Under the pieces are notes generated by a model. The model searched no databases, was not told where the DNA came from, and saw nothing but the letters and a program-made list of their open reading frames with translations. A stretch of DNA of 64,000 nt from Tubiluchus corallicola (lineage: Eukaryota > Priapulida > Priapulimorpha > Priapulimorphida > Tubiluchidae), in the NCBI GenBank assembly GCA_030141605.1, contig JAQGDQ010000029.1, positions 675,501 through 739,500 on the forward strand, read 5' to 3'. Position 1 is the stretch's first letter. The number at the start of each line of letters is the position of its first letter. The translations under genes and the position numbers were made by a program. This document shows positions 37,515 to 49,219 of this stretch, one piece after another.

Positions 37515-38599
37515 ATGAAATGAATGACTGTCAAAACTCTGAACACCAGTTGCAAAATTTGACAGTACTCCAAGTAGGCTTTTTGTTTTAGTAATACTTT
37601 GAACTTGCTTAATTATAAAATTAAGGTTGAGTAGTATGTTTGTAATGTGTATTTGTCTTTGAACTCATTGGAAGCAGTTCTACAACTTGCTAAAATGTTC
37701 TCTTTTGTGTCTGCTGAAAAATCATGATCACTTCGTTAATTTTTTTGCGTGTAATAATCAGCTCGGACAAGGCCACCCTTATGTTGTCATAATATAGTAA
37801 TTTGTTGTTTGTTTATGTGAGCCTTGAATAGTGTATCTTAAGACTAAAAAGTAGGTCGTATATTCTGCACCCAAATCCTTTTTGAACAGAGAAAATCGTT
37901 TGTTTATATGAAAAAGCTTGAGAAAAGTTGATTTTTTATCTATTACTAGTTTATTTTAAAATTTATGTAGATAAGTTCTTAATGTATTTTGCACTACTTC
38001 AGTCAAATTAAGTTCCAGACTCCAGTTTCCATAGTGAGTATTTGTGCATTTTATAAGATGGTCACTGACTAAAGTTATGTTTACTTCTGAATTTTGTTAA
38101 GTTTTTTTGAGGTTGTTTGCTTGTGCTGACACCTGCTCACGTAATTTGATAAGAAAGATCATTACGATTCAGGTCTGGTCAGATAGGACAGTCTTCAAGG
38201 TTGAACTGTCTTCTCATATGTAAGCTGAGTTTGTAGTATATTAAAATTTGTTAATTTTCAAATGTGTTTTAAGGTATATTGTTTTACAATAGTCCCACAT
38301 TTTTAAAATGTAGGCGATATCATTAGCCTTCATACAAAATACAGATTTATAAGATTTGACAATTTTCAGGCGAACTACTGAAACACGTTTTGCAAAAGTC
38401 AACCCATTAGACATTCTGGTTTATTGTTAAAATATGAACGTACTTGTAGTTGTTAACAACTTTTGTGCTAGAATAATGACGGATAGTTGTAAGTCCACAT
38501 ACTTGTTTGGTTTTGTACTTTTACTATTTGAGAATTTACCATGTTTAGTAGATTTATTGTAAAGGCGTTCCTATAAAGAATAAATTAATTAGTTAATTA

Positions 38600-41500
38600 T
38601 AATCTTATTTCAAATTAAATGTAAATTCTCACTATAAAGAAGTGAAAAACACGATGTTTCAGTCCATCGCTGTGAACTATTTTCAGATAAAGTGAAAAAT
38701 AAGTGCACAAAAAATCTATTTTCGATTTTTAACACACAACTATGACTGAACACAGGCTGAGTTTAGTTCATTATTGTAGCATTTTACATTTATCCTCCCA
38801 GTTATTGACACTGAAGACTATATCTTAATAAATTAACAATTTGATGGACCTGCAATTCTTAATCTTGTTTAACCAAACTGGACCGGAACATGTGAAATTA
38901 AAAATTCAGCCTCGATTCAAATCATACTTCTTGTTAGCCAAAGTCCATCCTCTACTTACTATGTAGCCTTCTGGCCTAAAATATAAAACTTGTAATTAAA
39001 GATCCTTTGTTCAAATCCACCCTCAACTTCAGATTTTTCAATTTTATTTGATTTCAGTCAGCTTTGGTTGCAAAAGTTTAATAATTGTGGATTTATTTCA
39101 TTGTTAAAAAAGATACTGAAAAATTTTAGTAAGATGCTTTTTCTCATCTAAATGGCAAAGATGTAAAAATATGCAATAATTTTTTGCTTATAGTTAAACT
39201 TGTGGTATTTAAGTTGTGTAATGAAAAGTTGAGCATTCACATCACATGTTTGTACAACCTTGACATTACAATTTCTGGCAAGTGAGGTGATGTACTAAAG
39301 TAAGTACGTCTTTGCACTGATAATTGTCTTTTTTTTTGTTAAGACTAAGTGTATATTCCATCTCTGTAAAGATCCATACGTATGTTTAGTTGTTTTTGTA
39401 CCTGTAACAACGTGTAGAGGAATGGAGTAGAACGAACCGTCTTCTCTTCCATTCTTTGGTGATAATGACTACCACTTTTTAAACTGGAAAGTTTTCTAGT
39501 ACTGATAATTGATACTTTTTTAATTTGAATGCTGTAGCTACATTGATTTGTTTTTTTTACCAAAATACCTCCAGCTAGCATTGGCAAGGACTATTATAAA
39601 ACATGTGTTTATAGATTTTCTTAATTTTATATGTTGTTAATTTGTCTTGTACTTTATTTCTGCTTCTAAACGATTAATAATACATTAAAAGAGTTAGTCT
39701 AATACTAGTTTGTTTGACTTTTAGTTGTCTTATCTAGTTCTGCTGCATTGTGCAACGGTAAAGTTCGCCAGCAAGTTCATAGCAATAAATAATAACCGCC
39801 AATCTATTATTATCTTAGTGAAAGTGTAAGAGAATTAACTCTAACGTTATGAATGTTCAGAATTGAAGAGGCACAGACTAGAGGATTTACTTCACTAATA
39901 GGTGATAAACATACGCTACCAGCTTTAAATTCCCATTACACATGAAATCATACATGTTACAGCAATGCAACAGCATGGAGCATGGAAGTTGCATGAGATG
40001 ATATGTACTCGCCAACCAATAAGAGTACAAAAAATTGCATTAGTGACATTAAGCCATGGCTATTATTAAACGCACAATGAATTTACCAAGATATTATTGG
40101 GTTGTAATAGCTAGAACTAATTGAGAAAAAGAGCAGCTTCTATGAGCATTGGGATTCCTATTTAGTAGACGAATATTATAATTTAAACGCACAAAATCTA
40201 AATCAGAAAAGACATAGTATTGAGAACCATTTCATTGAAGCAGCTGTTGCGCTTCGTAATTGCAATAAATTCATTTATTCAAATGCAGCATTGCCACGTG
40301 CATTTGTGCAGCTTTTATACTTTAGTTCTCAGAAGATGAAGAATTGTTAGGGCAGTGTCCCATTTTGGGTCCACTCTGCCTTTCGACGGCCATATTGATA
40401 TACATAGTGACACAAATGATCTCGATGCAAATCTTTTTTGTTATTGATACGTAACGTAATATTTTAAATCATAAGCAAGAAAAGCATGGATGCTTATGAA
40501 TAGCCGCATAAATTTGCAATTTTTGTTGTAATTCCGTCACTTGCGTTAATTCCGTTCCGGTGTGACTCCCTCATTCAGTCCACTCTACTTTTCATTTTCT
40601 GTTAATTCCTAGGTTATCTGCAACTTTTACCTGTCGCTATACACCGTTTAACGTAATCCCCATTCAGCTTGCATGCTAAAATTGTTATTGCCTCGACCAA
40701 ACTTATCAATCGATTTAGAAGCTGTTGCGAATCACTGAATTGCTGGCCTACTTTTCATTGAAGTTTTTCCCGCCAAATCGACTGCTTCGCTTCAAAGTGG
40801 CTAAGCGCCATTCAGAGAGGCGTGAGCGATGCATTATTTATGCCGTCGGCATGAAAAAGCTAGCGATCTTATTAAGTGGTTAATTATTCAGCCTTGCAAA
40901 GTGACAATTTAAAGACAACTAGCAATAATAAACTAGCCTAGCAAAGGCTCGTAAAACATTTTGCGCATATTCGAGAATGTTTTCTGCAACGAGAAATAAA
41001 ACGAGTGTTCAATTGTAGGATTTTTTATTTATTATTACTATTCCTGTCACTAAGAATTAATTGTTGTTATCAGATTTGATAAAGTTTATGAAGTGATCAT
41101 GGTTCGTACAGGATGTATGAAAAATAAAAAAGACACCATGATAGCGTATGCATTAAAAATTAGGCACAGTAAGCCCGCTATGCGCCAGAGTGACTCCTGC
41201 CTCATACGAAACAAAATCTGTGTGCAACACTGTCAACAGACACATTTTTGCTCGTGTGTAAGTTTGATCAAGTTTAACGTTGTTTTACGAATTTTGCTGT
41301 ACGCGGATTTTTATTAACATGCTAAATATTCTTGCTCAAACACACTCATCCTGCTCCCATGTGCGCGGTCGGTGTCATCATCATATAGGGTGCCCGTTAC
41401 GTCTATTTTATATATTAGGCAAGCAGAATTCTAAAAATAAAAGAATGTCCTCAAAACAGGTAAAAACAGCAGTAATCAAGCAAAAAGCTACTCATTTATT

Positions 41501-42730
41501 TCAGTGGCTTGTCAGAACTATTTCCGCTAGAGCGCTCAGCATAACAGTTTTTGTCAGTTTGAAACATGCAAAACCGAGACAGACCAATACAATAAAAGGA
41601 ATCGTTTTGTCACGCGTCATCTTATAAATCTTTGCTGTGCCTGCGGGTTGCTTCATAAAAAAAGTTGCCTGTGCGGCCCAAATTCTGCCTGAGACGATAT
41701 GCGTCACACAGTTTACTATCGAATACGTATTTTTATCCTGTGTTACTAGTGTCACTAAAAAGCTTTAATGGCATTACGTCTGCTTAACACCAGGAAGACA
41801 CATTTTAACACGCAGGCACAATTTTTGGCAAGACTTAAAAATTTAATTGCTTCTAGACATATTTAAATTATTTTTCTATTATTGAGTCTGTTTTACTCTT
41901 CAAAAAATGTCTAGCTAAAATAATCATTTTCCACGACTTAGTGTATAACAGTGATTAAAGATTATTTACTGCAACTGCTCTTTATTTTTGTCCAAGGTTA
42001 AAGCACGTGTTGTAACATGCACGAGGATGTATTTTTTCCTTCTTGAGCAATACCTCCACCACCTGTATCTGAACTCCTAACCCAGCTACATGTAAGCTGC
42101 ACAAAAATTTCCAAGGCAAATAAAGTTTTCAGGTATCCAGCTGAAAGATTGATTCACACTGATATGCCCATTTATTGTAGAGCCTTTTACTCAAGCTGCT
42201 CTAACTGGTTGGAATGCCTACCAAAAAAGCTTGGAGTAGTCAGTAAAGGAATTAACCTGGTGTTTTAGCTGAGTTTGTGACAAGGAGAAGAAACTTTCCT
42301 GGAATGTTTATACTGTTGTGACTGATGTTCTAGATCACAAGTAAAACTGACTGGCTGACTGCTCGACTTCAGTTCCTTGTTTTGCTCTGACGACGGCCTA
42401 TTAGTCGATAATTCAGCCACGAACCCTGTGCGTTTACGTTTTTAAGCTTTAATAAACATATTATAACGAATCGTTTCAAATCACACTATAATATATGGTG
42501 TTATATAATGCAGATTCACTCTACATATTATGGTGTTATTTTTAACAAAATGTAATCAAGTTAATTATAATTTTATATCGTGATAGTCGGTGATTTATTA
42601 GTAAATTTTTGAAAACTAAGTTGCAGTAGAGGTACGCAGTGACTATTAGGCACAATCTAATTTCAGTCATAAAACTAATACGTCAACATAAATTAAATAC
42701 TAATATACTATTAACTAGTTTCAAGTGTCT
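38600..42730. other. MYC-TRIT1 spacer, no gene seen
   Basis: About 4 kb of AT-rich DNA without a supported coding frame. It contains one copy of an old dispersed repeat (41.27-41.72 kb). The TRIT1 promoter should lie at the right end, but no clear TATA box or GC-rich patch marks it. Confidence 0.6.
41270..41720 (+). repeat. Dispersed repeat, copy A
   Basis: Shares ordered blocks with 63340-63610: AACGTTGTTTT, then CTCATCCTGCTCCC, then AATCGTTTTGTCACGCGTCAT, then GTTGCCTGTGCGGCCCAAAT. Copy A has about 180 bp extra between the second and third blocks. Both copies are on the same strand and heavily diverged, consistent with an old interspersed element of unknown type. Confidence 0.65.
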
Positions 42731-42757
42731 TCGTATCTGTGAGTAGAGCTTTTTGCA

Positions 42758-42877
42758 ATGGGTCACAGATGGCAGCACTGTGCAAGAACAAACAGAAAGC
42801 TGATTCGAGAATCAAGATGGCAGCTTCCACTGTTTATAACGCAAAACAGAAAATTCCTCTGGTTTTGGTTATTTTAG
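42758..42877 (+). other. Upstream ORF overlapping the TRIT1 start
   Basis: An ATG 11 nt before the TRIT1 ATG has a stronger context (G at -3, G at +4) but is out of frame; its 39-codon frame ends at TAG 42875-42877 inside exon 1. If the mRNA starts upstream of it, it would capture scanning ribosomes and reduce TRIT1 output. No protein function is suggested. Confidence 0.5.
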
Positions 42878-42963
42878 GAAGCACAGGCACGGGAAAATCA
42901 AAACTTGGTTTACAGCTAGCTAGACTATTTAAAGGAGAAGTGATAAGCGCAGATTCTATGCAG
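42769..42963 (+). CDS. TRIT1: TRIT1 exon 1 (N-terminus and P-loop)
   Basis: Encodes a basic leader, the ATP/pyrophosphate-binding P-loop GSTGTGKS, and SADSMQ; donor CAG|GTGACT, phase 0. A second in-frame ATG at 42817 has a better context (A at -3, G at +4) than the first (C at -3). Confidence 0.9.
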
Positions 42964-45900
42964 GTGACTGTTTTCTTTTAATTTTTGTGTTGTCAACAGA
43001 TTCTTAGTTTATTTATATCAATCTTAAAAACCAACATTTTAGCTAGTATCCATTAGAAGATATCAATTAACAACACAACACTAAAAATTTTACATTTTTT
43101 GCATTCACATTCTTAACATTGCTACTGATATTAACGCTCTGTGCTTATTTTTTATTCCTTTAAAGGCTTTTTAATCAAAGATGGGACTTTGTCACCAAAT
43201 GTTTAATATTAACATCTTGAAATAATAAAAATTCTGGTTAACAAATTGTGTGATACTGAATAACAAAATTTCTTGACAATTGCGTAATTATTTATTATTG
43301 GTAAATCTGTAAGTCTATTTATGTATGTGCAAGTCTTATCTAGTTCAAGTTTTTTATCTTGGTAAAATGTAAACAGATTTTTGTTTCTCTTTAGATTTAT
43401 AAAGGCTTGGACGTCATTACAAACAAGGTCACTGAAGAAGAGCAAAAACTTTGTCGTCATCACATGATTGATTTTGTCGATCCATTGAGCCGTTATACAG
43501 TTGCCGATTTCCAAAGCAAAACTTTGCCTATAGTATGTACTCTTATGTTGTATTATATTAGTTTGTATTACTCTTAATTTGTATGAGTTTGTTTTAGTTT
43601 GTATTAATTTAGCAAAATTTATCAGGCATTAGTGAAAGCTCCCTAACGATATTTTTCGTATAAGCGTGGTTTAATTGGAATCGTTATTGCAATGAATAAT
43701 ACGTAAATATCCTATATTGTTTTGTTTACTATTCTGCATCGCTTTCAATGATGGTAACAGGATACAGATTATATGCACTTAACAAAAGTGGCTTTGTATC
43801 ATATAGTTCTCTCAGCAAAAACAACTGTAAAGTTGAAACTCAACTGATCTCGTTTGTAGAAGCGATTCGTAATGTCAATTGTAACCCAGTTTTTTCTGTT
43901 TCTTCCAAGACTTGCATCTAACAAACTTACAAATATTTTTTTCATTTATAGATAGATCAGCTATTGCATGAAGAAAAATTACCCGTGATTGTTGGTGGCA
44001 CAAACTACTACATTGAGAGCTTACTATGGAAAGTGCTTGTGAGAGTAAAAGTAAAATTCCTTCCATTTCCTTAATTGTGATTCACACAAATACTGTTTGC
44101 TTATGATTGTAACTGTGCCACACATACTGCAGTTTATTACTCTATATTGGTTTTTAGCAAAATTTTTATTGCTTTTTTCCTGTTTTGATTGCAGTGTGGT
44201 GTTTTGCTGCCTTTAGCTTCAGTTTATTAAATGTGAAGTTTTCTTTATGACATTGGTAAATAAGAAGTTTGAAAGGTATGCAGACATCACACATATATTA
44301 TCCCTGATTATAACGTGTTTAGTTGATGTCACTCAGAACCTGCAAGAATGTTCAGAATACATTTAATTGTTCTAAGTAAGCTAATATGATTATATATTGA
44401 TGCTTCTGCAGTTGAAACTCAGAGGCAGCTCAGAAATTTTCCACCATGTCATCTATTTTTATTGGCAGGTGGTTAGTGACTTCCTCTTTAAAAATTTTGC
44501 AAATTCCAAGAGTTTCACTTTCGTAAATGTTTAAGAGTTCAATTAATAATGATCGTAAAAAGCTGAAATGCTGTTCTTTCATGCTAGCTTTTCATGTTTC
44601 TTTTATATCTTGATTTTTTTGTCAAATTGCGCAATATCTTGATGCTTTTTAATTAACGCATAATAATATCCATTGAAATTATTGCATTTATTTAACAAGC
44701 AACAGTATTGAGGTAGTGTTGCAATAAACTCACTGTCTCACTTAAAAAATTACACAACCTTAACTTTCGTTCATAATTTCATCATGTTCGTGTAAAATTT
44801 CTTTCTGATTTCAGAATTCAACAGGGAAATTACTTTATGATGAAGACAAAGACATGGAGATGAATTCTGTGATACATACTGGTAAACTGTTTGCGTATAC
44901 CACTTTTTTATTTGTCCAGCATATAACTGTCAATGGATTTTTAATGATCATTAAAGTAAGTGATTATTAAATGCCAAATCGGTAAAACTGAGGCTAGTAC
45001 TCAAATAATCTGACATCTAGGAGGGTTTATGTTGATTGCTTTAGCTTGCTGTATCATAAATTCCGCTGTCACAGAAAATTCCTTCATTTGGCTGATCATT
45101 TAAGTCGGCTGTCATTAAGTCTGTATGCCTTCTGTATATAAATATGCAAAAACTTGTATATAGTTGTGTAATATAATTGTTAAGTTTAAAGAAGTAGCTT
45201 ATAAAACAACAGGTGTGTAAAAACCAATCATTCAAAAGGTTTTGCATGACCATTTTTGCAGCAGATATTATCAATCAAGTGACGCTAGATCTTCTTGACC
45301 AGCAGAAGAAAGATGTTGTAAGGGCTTATTCTATAACGCAAGATAAACTGGATGATGTACCAAGTGAGGTTCTGCATAAAAAATTGAGAGAAGTGGATCC
45401 GGCAATGGCAGATCGACTTCATCCACATAACAGACGGAAAATTATCAGGTAAGTCATTGATTTTTTTTGCATGCCAATATCCAGGTGAAAAACTGGAATG
45501 TAAGGTGTTTTTTTCAATGTATTTAGTGTGTCATAATGTTTGATGTAGGGTTTATTACAGCCAACACAAACTTGCAATCTGTGAAACACAGGCTATGTTT
45601 TGCTACATGTAATTTGTATGTGTTTATTTGTGAATGCCTATAGATTCAGTGTTTGCATTTTTACAAGCCTACGGTAATGTATTCCTGAGAAATTTAAAAA
45701 AAATATTCCAAAATTGACAAATTTCTGTTAAGAGAAATTAATTTAATTCTAGCTACACTTGGGACTAGCGTACACATACAAACATTCGTGACTGCTCCCT
45801 AGGTGGTGTCTTTTTGTTAACTCAGCGATTTTACGCGACATATAGAAAAATCCATAATTTGACTTGGCTACTTGGAAACTAATAGTAATTTATTAGATAT

Positions 45901-48900
45901 TTGTGCCATATATAGTTTTAATGTAAGTGAGTACACTATTTTTAAAACTTTGCAACAGGAAAAGCAGCTGTATGTATAGATTTTATGATTTGCGTGATGA
46001 TGTGATCCTCACACAATATTCTGTTAGTAAATGCTATTAGAAATCAAGCCAATGCATCAATATGCCTAAAAACAAACGAATTACAGTCATGCCAGTGATT
46101 GTGTTTTTACATTTTCAGAAGTTTGCAGGTGTTTCAGCAGCAGGGACGTCCACACAGTGAAATTATCACTGAACAGTCTGCTCTTTCTGGTGGCAGTTCA
46201 CTTGGTGGCCCACTCCGCTATCCACATACCTGTATATTATGGCTTCAGTGTGATCAGACAGGTAAGCAGCAGGGTATGTCTTGGTGCCTTTAAGTATAAT
46301 TTAATAAAGTGACCTTGATTGCTAGCCCAATAAGCTAAAGACCATTAAAAGGCCCAACAACCGAATCAAAAAAATTGTTTGATTACCAAGCTCATCTTGG
46401 GTGTCTACTAAGCTTGTTGTTGGTCGATTTATCTGCTTCTTCCTGAATTATCTAAATTTTAGTATGTAAATTAGGAATGGGAAACCTTCTGATAAAAAAA
46501 TCACGGGCATGATTTGGACTTACCAACTTTCTAAACCTGTCGGTATTTTGCCGATGTTTTTTGAGAGTTAACCAATTTTAATTATGTGTCAGCACCCTTG
46601 GAAAGATTTTTTGCGTTTCCTTGTTTCTTGTTTCCTGAATGCAAAACTATTTTTCTGTTCCCAGCTGTGTTTGCTGGCACTAAAAACTTGGAAACCTAGA
46701 AAATTTTCTTAGAACACGTTACTGGTATGTTTTTCAAAGTTATTAAAGATTTCTTTGAAAAAGCTAGTCCACTGTTGAAACGCAATAATAATGTTTTTCA
46801 GTATTAGATAAACGTTTGTGTGACAGAGTTGATAGAATGTTGGAGCGTGGGTTACTCCAAGAATTGTCTGGCTTTCATTCTGCCTACAATAAGCAACGTC
46901 TTGCTGCTAACCTTAAAGCGGACTACACGAAGGGCATCTTTCAAAGTATTGGCTTCAAGGAGTTTCACGATTATTTAGTGTTGTCAGAAGAAGAAAAACT
47001 TTCAGAAAAAGGAAAACAGTTACTTAGCCAAGGTAGGCTATTATGTTTAATACGTTTATGGTAATCAAAACATTAACATTTCAAGAACTTACTTCTCTGT
47101 TTTGTCCTGTTTTCATCACATATTTTATTTGTTTCAACTTTATATAAATGATAATGAAGTGCACTATTAATGTTAATAATATTAATCATATTAACATAAG
47201 AATCAATATTAATTGATTATCTCTAATTATCAAGCACACATCTCTTCATCATTCCACGTGCCCTCATTTCTTGTAAACTGCATTTTACATTCAAACAACT
47301 ATTTCTTTATTTTAATATGTAATCAGTAAAACTCATAAATCAAATTATTAACATAACCTTTCATTGACAGGTACTGAACAGTTAAAGCAAGTCACAAAAA
47401 GATACTCCAGAAAACAAGTAAAGTGGATAAATAACAGATTTCTTCGAAGTGAGTGTTTTTTTTTTCAATTATATCATAGGTGCCCCGTCCCTTTGTCGAG
47501 AATAACAAAAATAAAAAATGCAAAAAACCAATGCTGAAATAGATTCAAGTTGTCCCATATTGTTGTCAAAACATGGACTTGCCATGTAATTTAAGCTGAA
47601 ATAATCAGTTAAAGCAAAATTATTTCATTGTAACTACTAAAGTAACAGTAAGATCTGCAGTAAACCATGATAAAGTAGACACTAAATCGCGTGAATAGAC
47701 AATTAAGATTTAAATATTGTTTGTTGCTCGCATGCTGAGGTAAATTATCATTGCATTTTACAGTTTTTTCGTAGTGACAAATTATTTTCTTCAATTTGTT
47801 GATCGTGCAAGATGCTATTGAAACTATTATAAAGACAATTTGGATACAAATCTACTGGGAGTACTATCCTAGTTTTAGTAACTATTACAGAGACAACTAA
47901 ATTGGTGTTTATTTCTAATACAGTATTCACCACTCATTGTTATCAAACACTACCATTGTTTCATCATTGTGTTGCAATAATCTAACATCTCTTGTTAGAT
48001 TATGTAACATACTTCAAGCTCAAAGTAGTTTATTTATATCAAACTTATGGAAATTTATAGGTAGAGTAGTAAAAGTGATTTTCTGTTCACAAAGTTTTCT
48101 GTACCTATCATGTTGGACGGTCATTTATATAGGACCAGATCGGCAAGTCCCTCCTGTGTTTGGTTTAGACGTAATAGATTTGACAAAATGGGAGGATAAT
48201 GTGTTACAACGAGCTACTGATATTGTACAAGCTTTCTATGAGGTACGAGAAATATACCATATAACAGGGTTTTGAAAGATCTTTTCCAGTAATTGTGAGC
48301 TTAGCTGTCTGAAATATTAGAGTTTAGCAGGTAGCTTTGGTTATTGAAGTATGGTATTATGTGTAGTCACGTATATTACTATTGTGTATCTGATACTTCA
48401 CAGAAAGAAATCTTTTAGACTGCTAAAGGTAACTACATGTCACTGTATGCATCTTTTGCTACTGATATTTAAAGCTGCGTGCTGCGTATTTCTTGTGAAT
48501 GATATATTTCTCTGATATTTGCCAACCTTAGAATAAAGAGGGAATGTTAACACCATTGCCTTTAGCACCACCCGTGGACAATGAGGAAACAACATATCAT
48601 TGTGATGTCTGTGACAAGACGATAGTCGGAAAAATTCACTGGGAAAGTACGTATAATTTGTCTGTTAGTTCGAATGAAGTAAATGTAGAAATTCTTAAGT
48701 TGTTATGACTAAATTTAGTCTTCAAAAAACTTGCAAAGCCAGCTTGTAGTACTACAGTAATGCTCGGTTAAAATTTTGGAAAAACAAAAACAGTGTAATT
48801 TGCGTTGACGTGTATAATTTTTTAACATGAGATAACTGATCCGGCAGCCTCAAACCTCAGGGGTGTCTTAATCGTATTAGTGTAAGTCCTCCCTGTGCAA

Positions 48901-49219
48901 GGTCAAAAGCTACAGACAGCATGGCAAATGAATTCTCTCAAAAATGATTTTTCTTTTGGTCACCTATCTATTTACTCACCAATCCCAGCATTACTATACT
49001 TTGGTTGAGTGCCTAACATGCATCGTGGTCACTCAGTTGTCAAACTGTTTACTGATTTTTTTATTGCTTATGAATCAGCATTTTTAAAATAAGCTACTTT
49101 TTTAAAGATAATATGGAAATGTTTTAGGTCATATAAAATCTAACAAGCATTGCAAGAGAAAAAGATCTATCATGCAGGATAGTGAACAGGTTAATAAAAA
49201 ATGGTCCAGTTGCAGCTAA
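42769..49219 (+). CDS. TRIT1: tRNA dimethylallyltransferase (tRNA isopentenyltransferase 1)
   Basis: Transfers the dimethylallyl group to N6 of A37 in cytosolic and mitochondrial tRNAs (i6A37). Eleven coding exons join in frame to about 480 aa (human 467): 42769-42963, 43395-43532, 43952-44038, 44815-44881, 45262-45448, 46119-46261, 46802-47032, 47371-47448, 48133-48242, 48532-48646 and 49128-49219. Seen in order: Lys-rich, acid-poor N-terminus, P-loop [25 protein letters not shown] (substrate motif), [56 protein letters not shown], and a C-terminal C2H2 finger of the C-x2-C-x12-H-x5-H matrin type (CDVC ... HIKSNKH). All splice sites are GT-AG. Start is ambiguous: ATGs at 42769 and 42817 are both in frame. 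It lies downstream of MYC on the same strand and tail to tail with ISYNA1. Confidence 0.97.
43395..43532 (+). CDS. TRIT1: TRIT1 exon 2
   Basis: 46 codons from acceptor CTCTTTAG to donor ATA|GTATGT, phase 0 both ends. Encodes [13 protein letters not shown] and [11 protein letters not shown], strongly TRIT1-like. Confidence 0.95.
43952..44044 (+). CDS. TRIT1: TRIT1 exon 3
   Basis: Encodes [20 protein letters not shown] and IESLLWKVL. Two in-phase donors, 6 nt apart, are possible: CTT|GTGAGA (exon end 44038) or AGA|GTAAAA (end 44044), differing by two residues (Val-Arg). The sequence does not decide between them. Confidence 0.9.
44815..44881 (+). CDS. TRIT1: TRIT1 exon 4
   Basis: Short 67-nt exon between CTGATTTCAG and G|GTAAAC, ending in phase 1. 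Encodes the poorly conserved acidic linker [19 protein letters not shown]. Confidence 0.85.
45262..45448 (+). CDS. TRIT1: TRIT1 exon 5
   Basis: Encodes [16 protein letters not shown] through [20 protein letters not shown]. The acceptor is a tandem NAGNAG (GCAGCAG), so the exon may start at 45262 or 45265, adding or omitting one Ala. Donor AG|GTAAGT, phase 2. Confidence 0.93.
46119..46261 (+). CDS. TRIT1: TRIT1 exon 6
   Basis: Encodes [16 protein letters not shown], a Gly/Ser loop, and [10 protein letters not shown]. Acceptor ATTTTCAG, donor G|GTAAGC, phase 1. Confidence 0.95.
46802..47032 (+). CDS. TRIT1: TRIT1 exon 7
   Basis: Encodes [20 protein letters not shown] through [15 protein letters not shown]. 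Acceptor TTTTTCAG, donor AAG|GTAGGC, phase 1. Confidence 0.95.
47371..47448 (+). CDS. TRIT1: TRIT1 exon 8
   Basis: Encodes [19 protein letters not shown] and INNRFLR, the end of the transferase core. Acceptor CATTGACAG, donor A|GTGAGT, phase 1. Confidence 0.95.
48133..48242 (+). CDS. TRIT1: TRIT1 exon 9
   Basis: Encodes [20 protein letters not shown] and a helix to IVQAFYE. Acceptor TTATATAG, donor GAG|GTACGA, phase 0. Confidence 0.94.
48532..48646 (+). CDS. TRIT1: TRIT1 exon 10 (zinc finger, first half)
   Basis: Encodes a Pro-rich linker and [17 protein letters not shown], carrying the two cysteines of the C2H2 finger. Acceptor ACCTTAG, donor A|GTACGT, phase 1. Confidence 0.93.
49128..49219 (+). 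CDS. TRIT1: TRIT1 exon 11 (zinc finger second half and stop)
   Basis: Encodes [14 protein letters not shown] with both finger histidines and a short tail to TAA at 49217-49219. The finger spacing C-x2-C-x12-H-x5-H is complete across the intron. Confidence 0.92.

Larger units (their letters stand above)
36608..38584 (+). other. Probable MYC 3' UTR
   Basis: T- and A-rich sequence without coding frames follows the stop. AATAAA occurs at 36620-36625 (13 nt after the stop, too close to be likely), 37229-37234 and 38579-38584; which is used cannot be told. Scattered ATTTA pentamers (for example near 36860) recall the AU-rich instability elements of vertebrate MYC mRNAs, but the base composition makes these common by chance. 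Confidence 0.5.
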
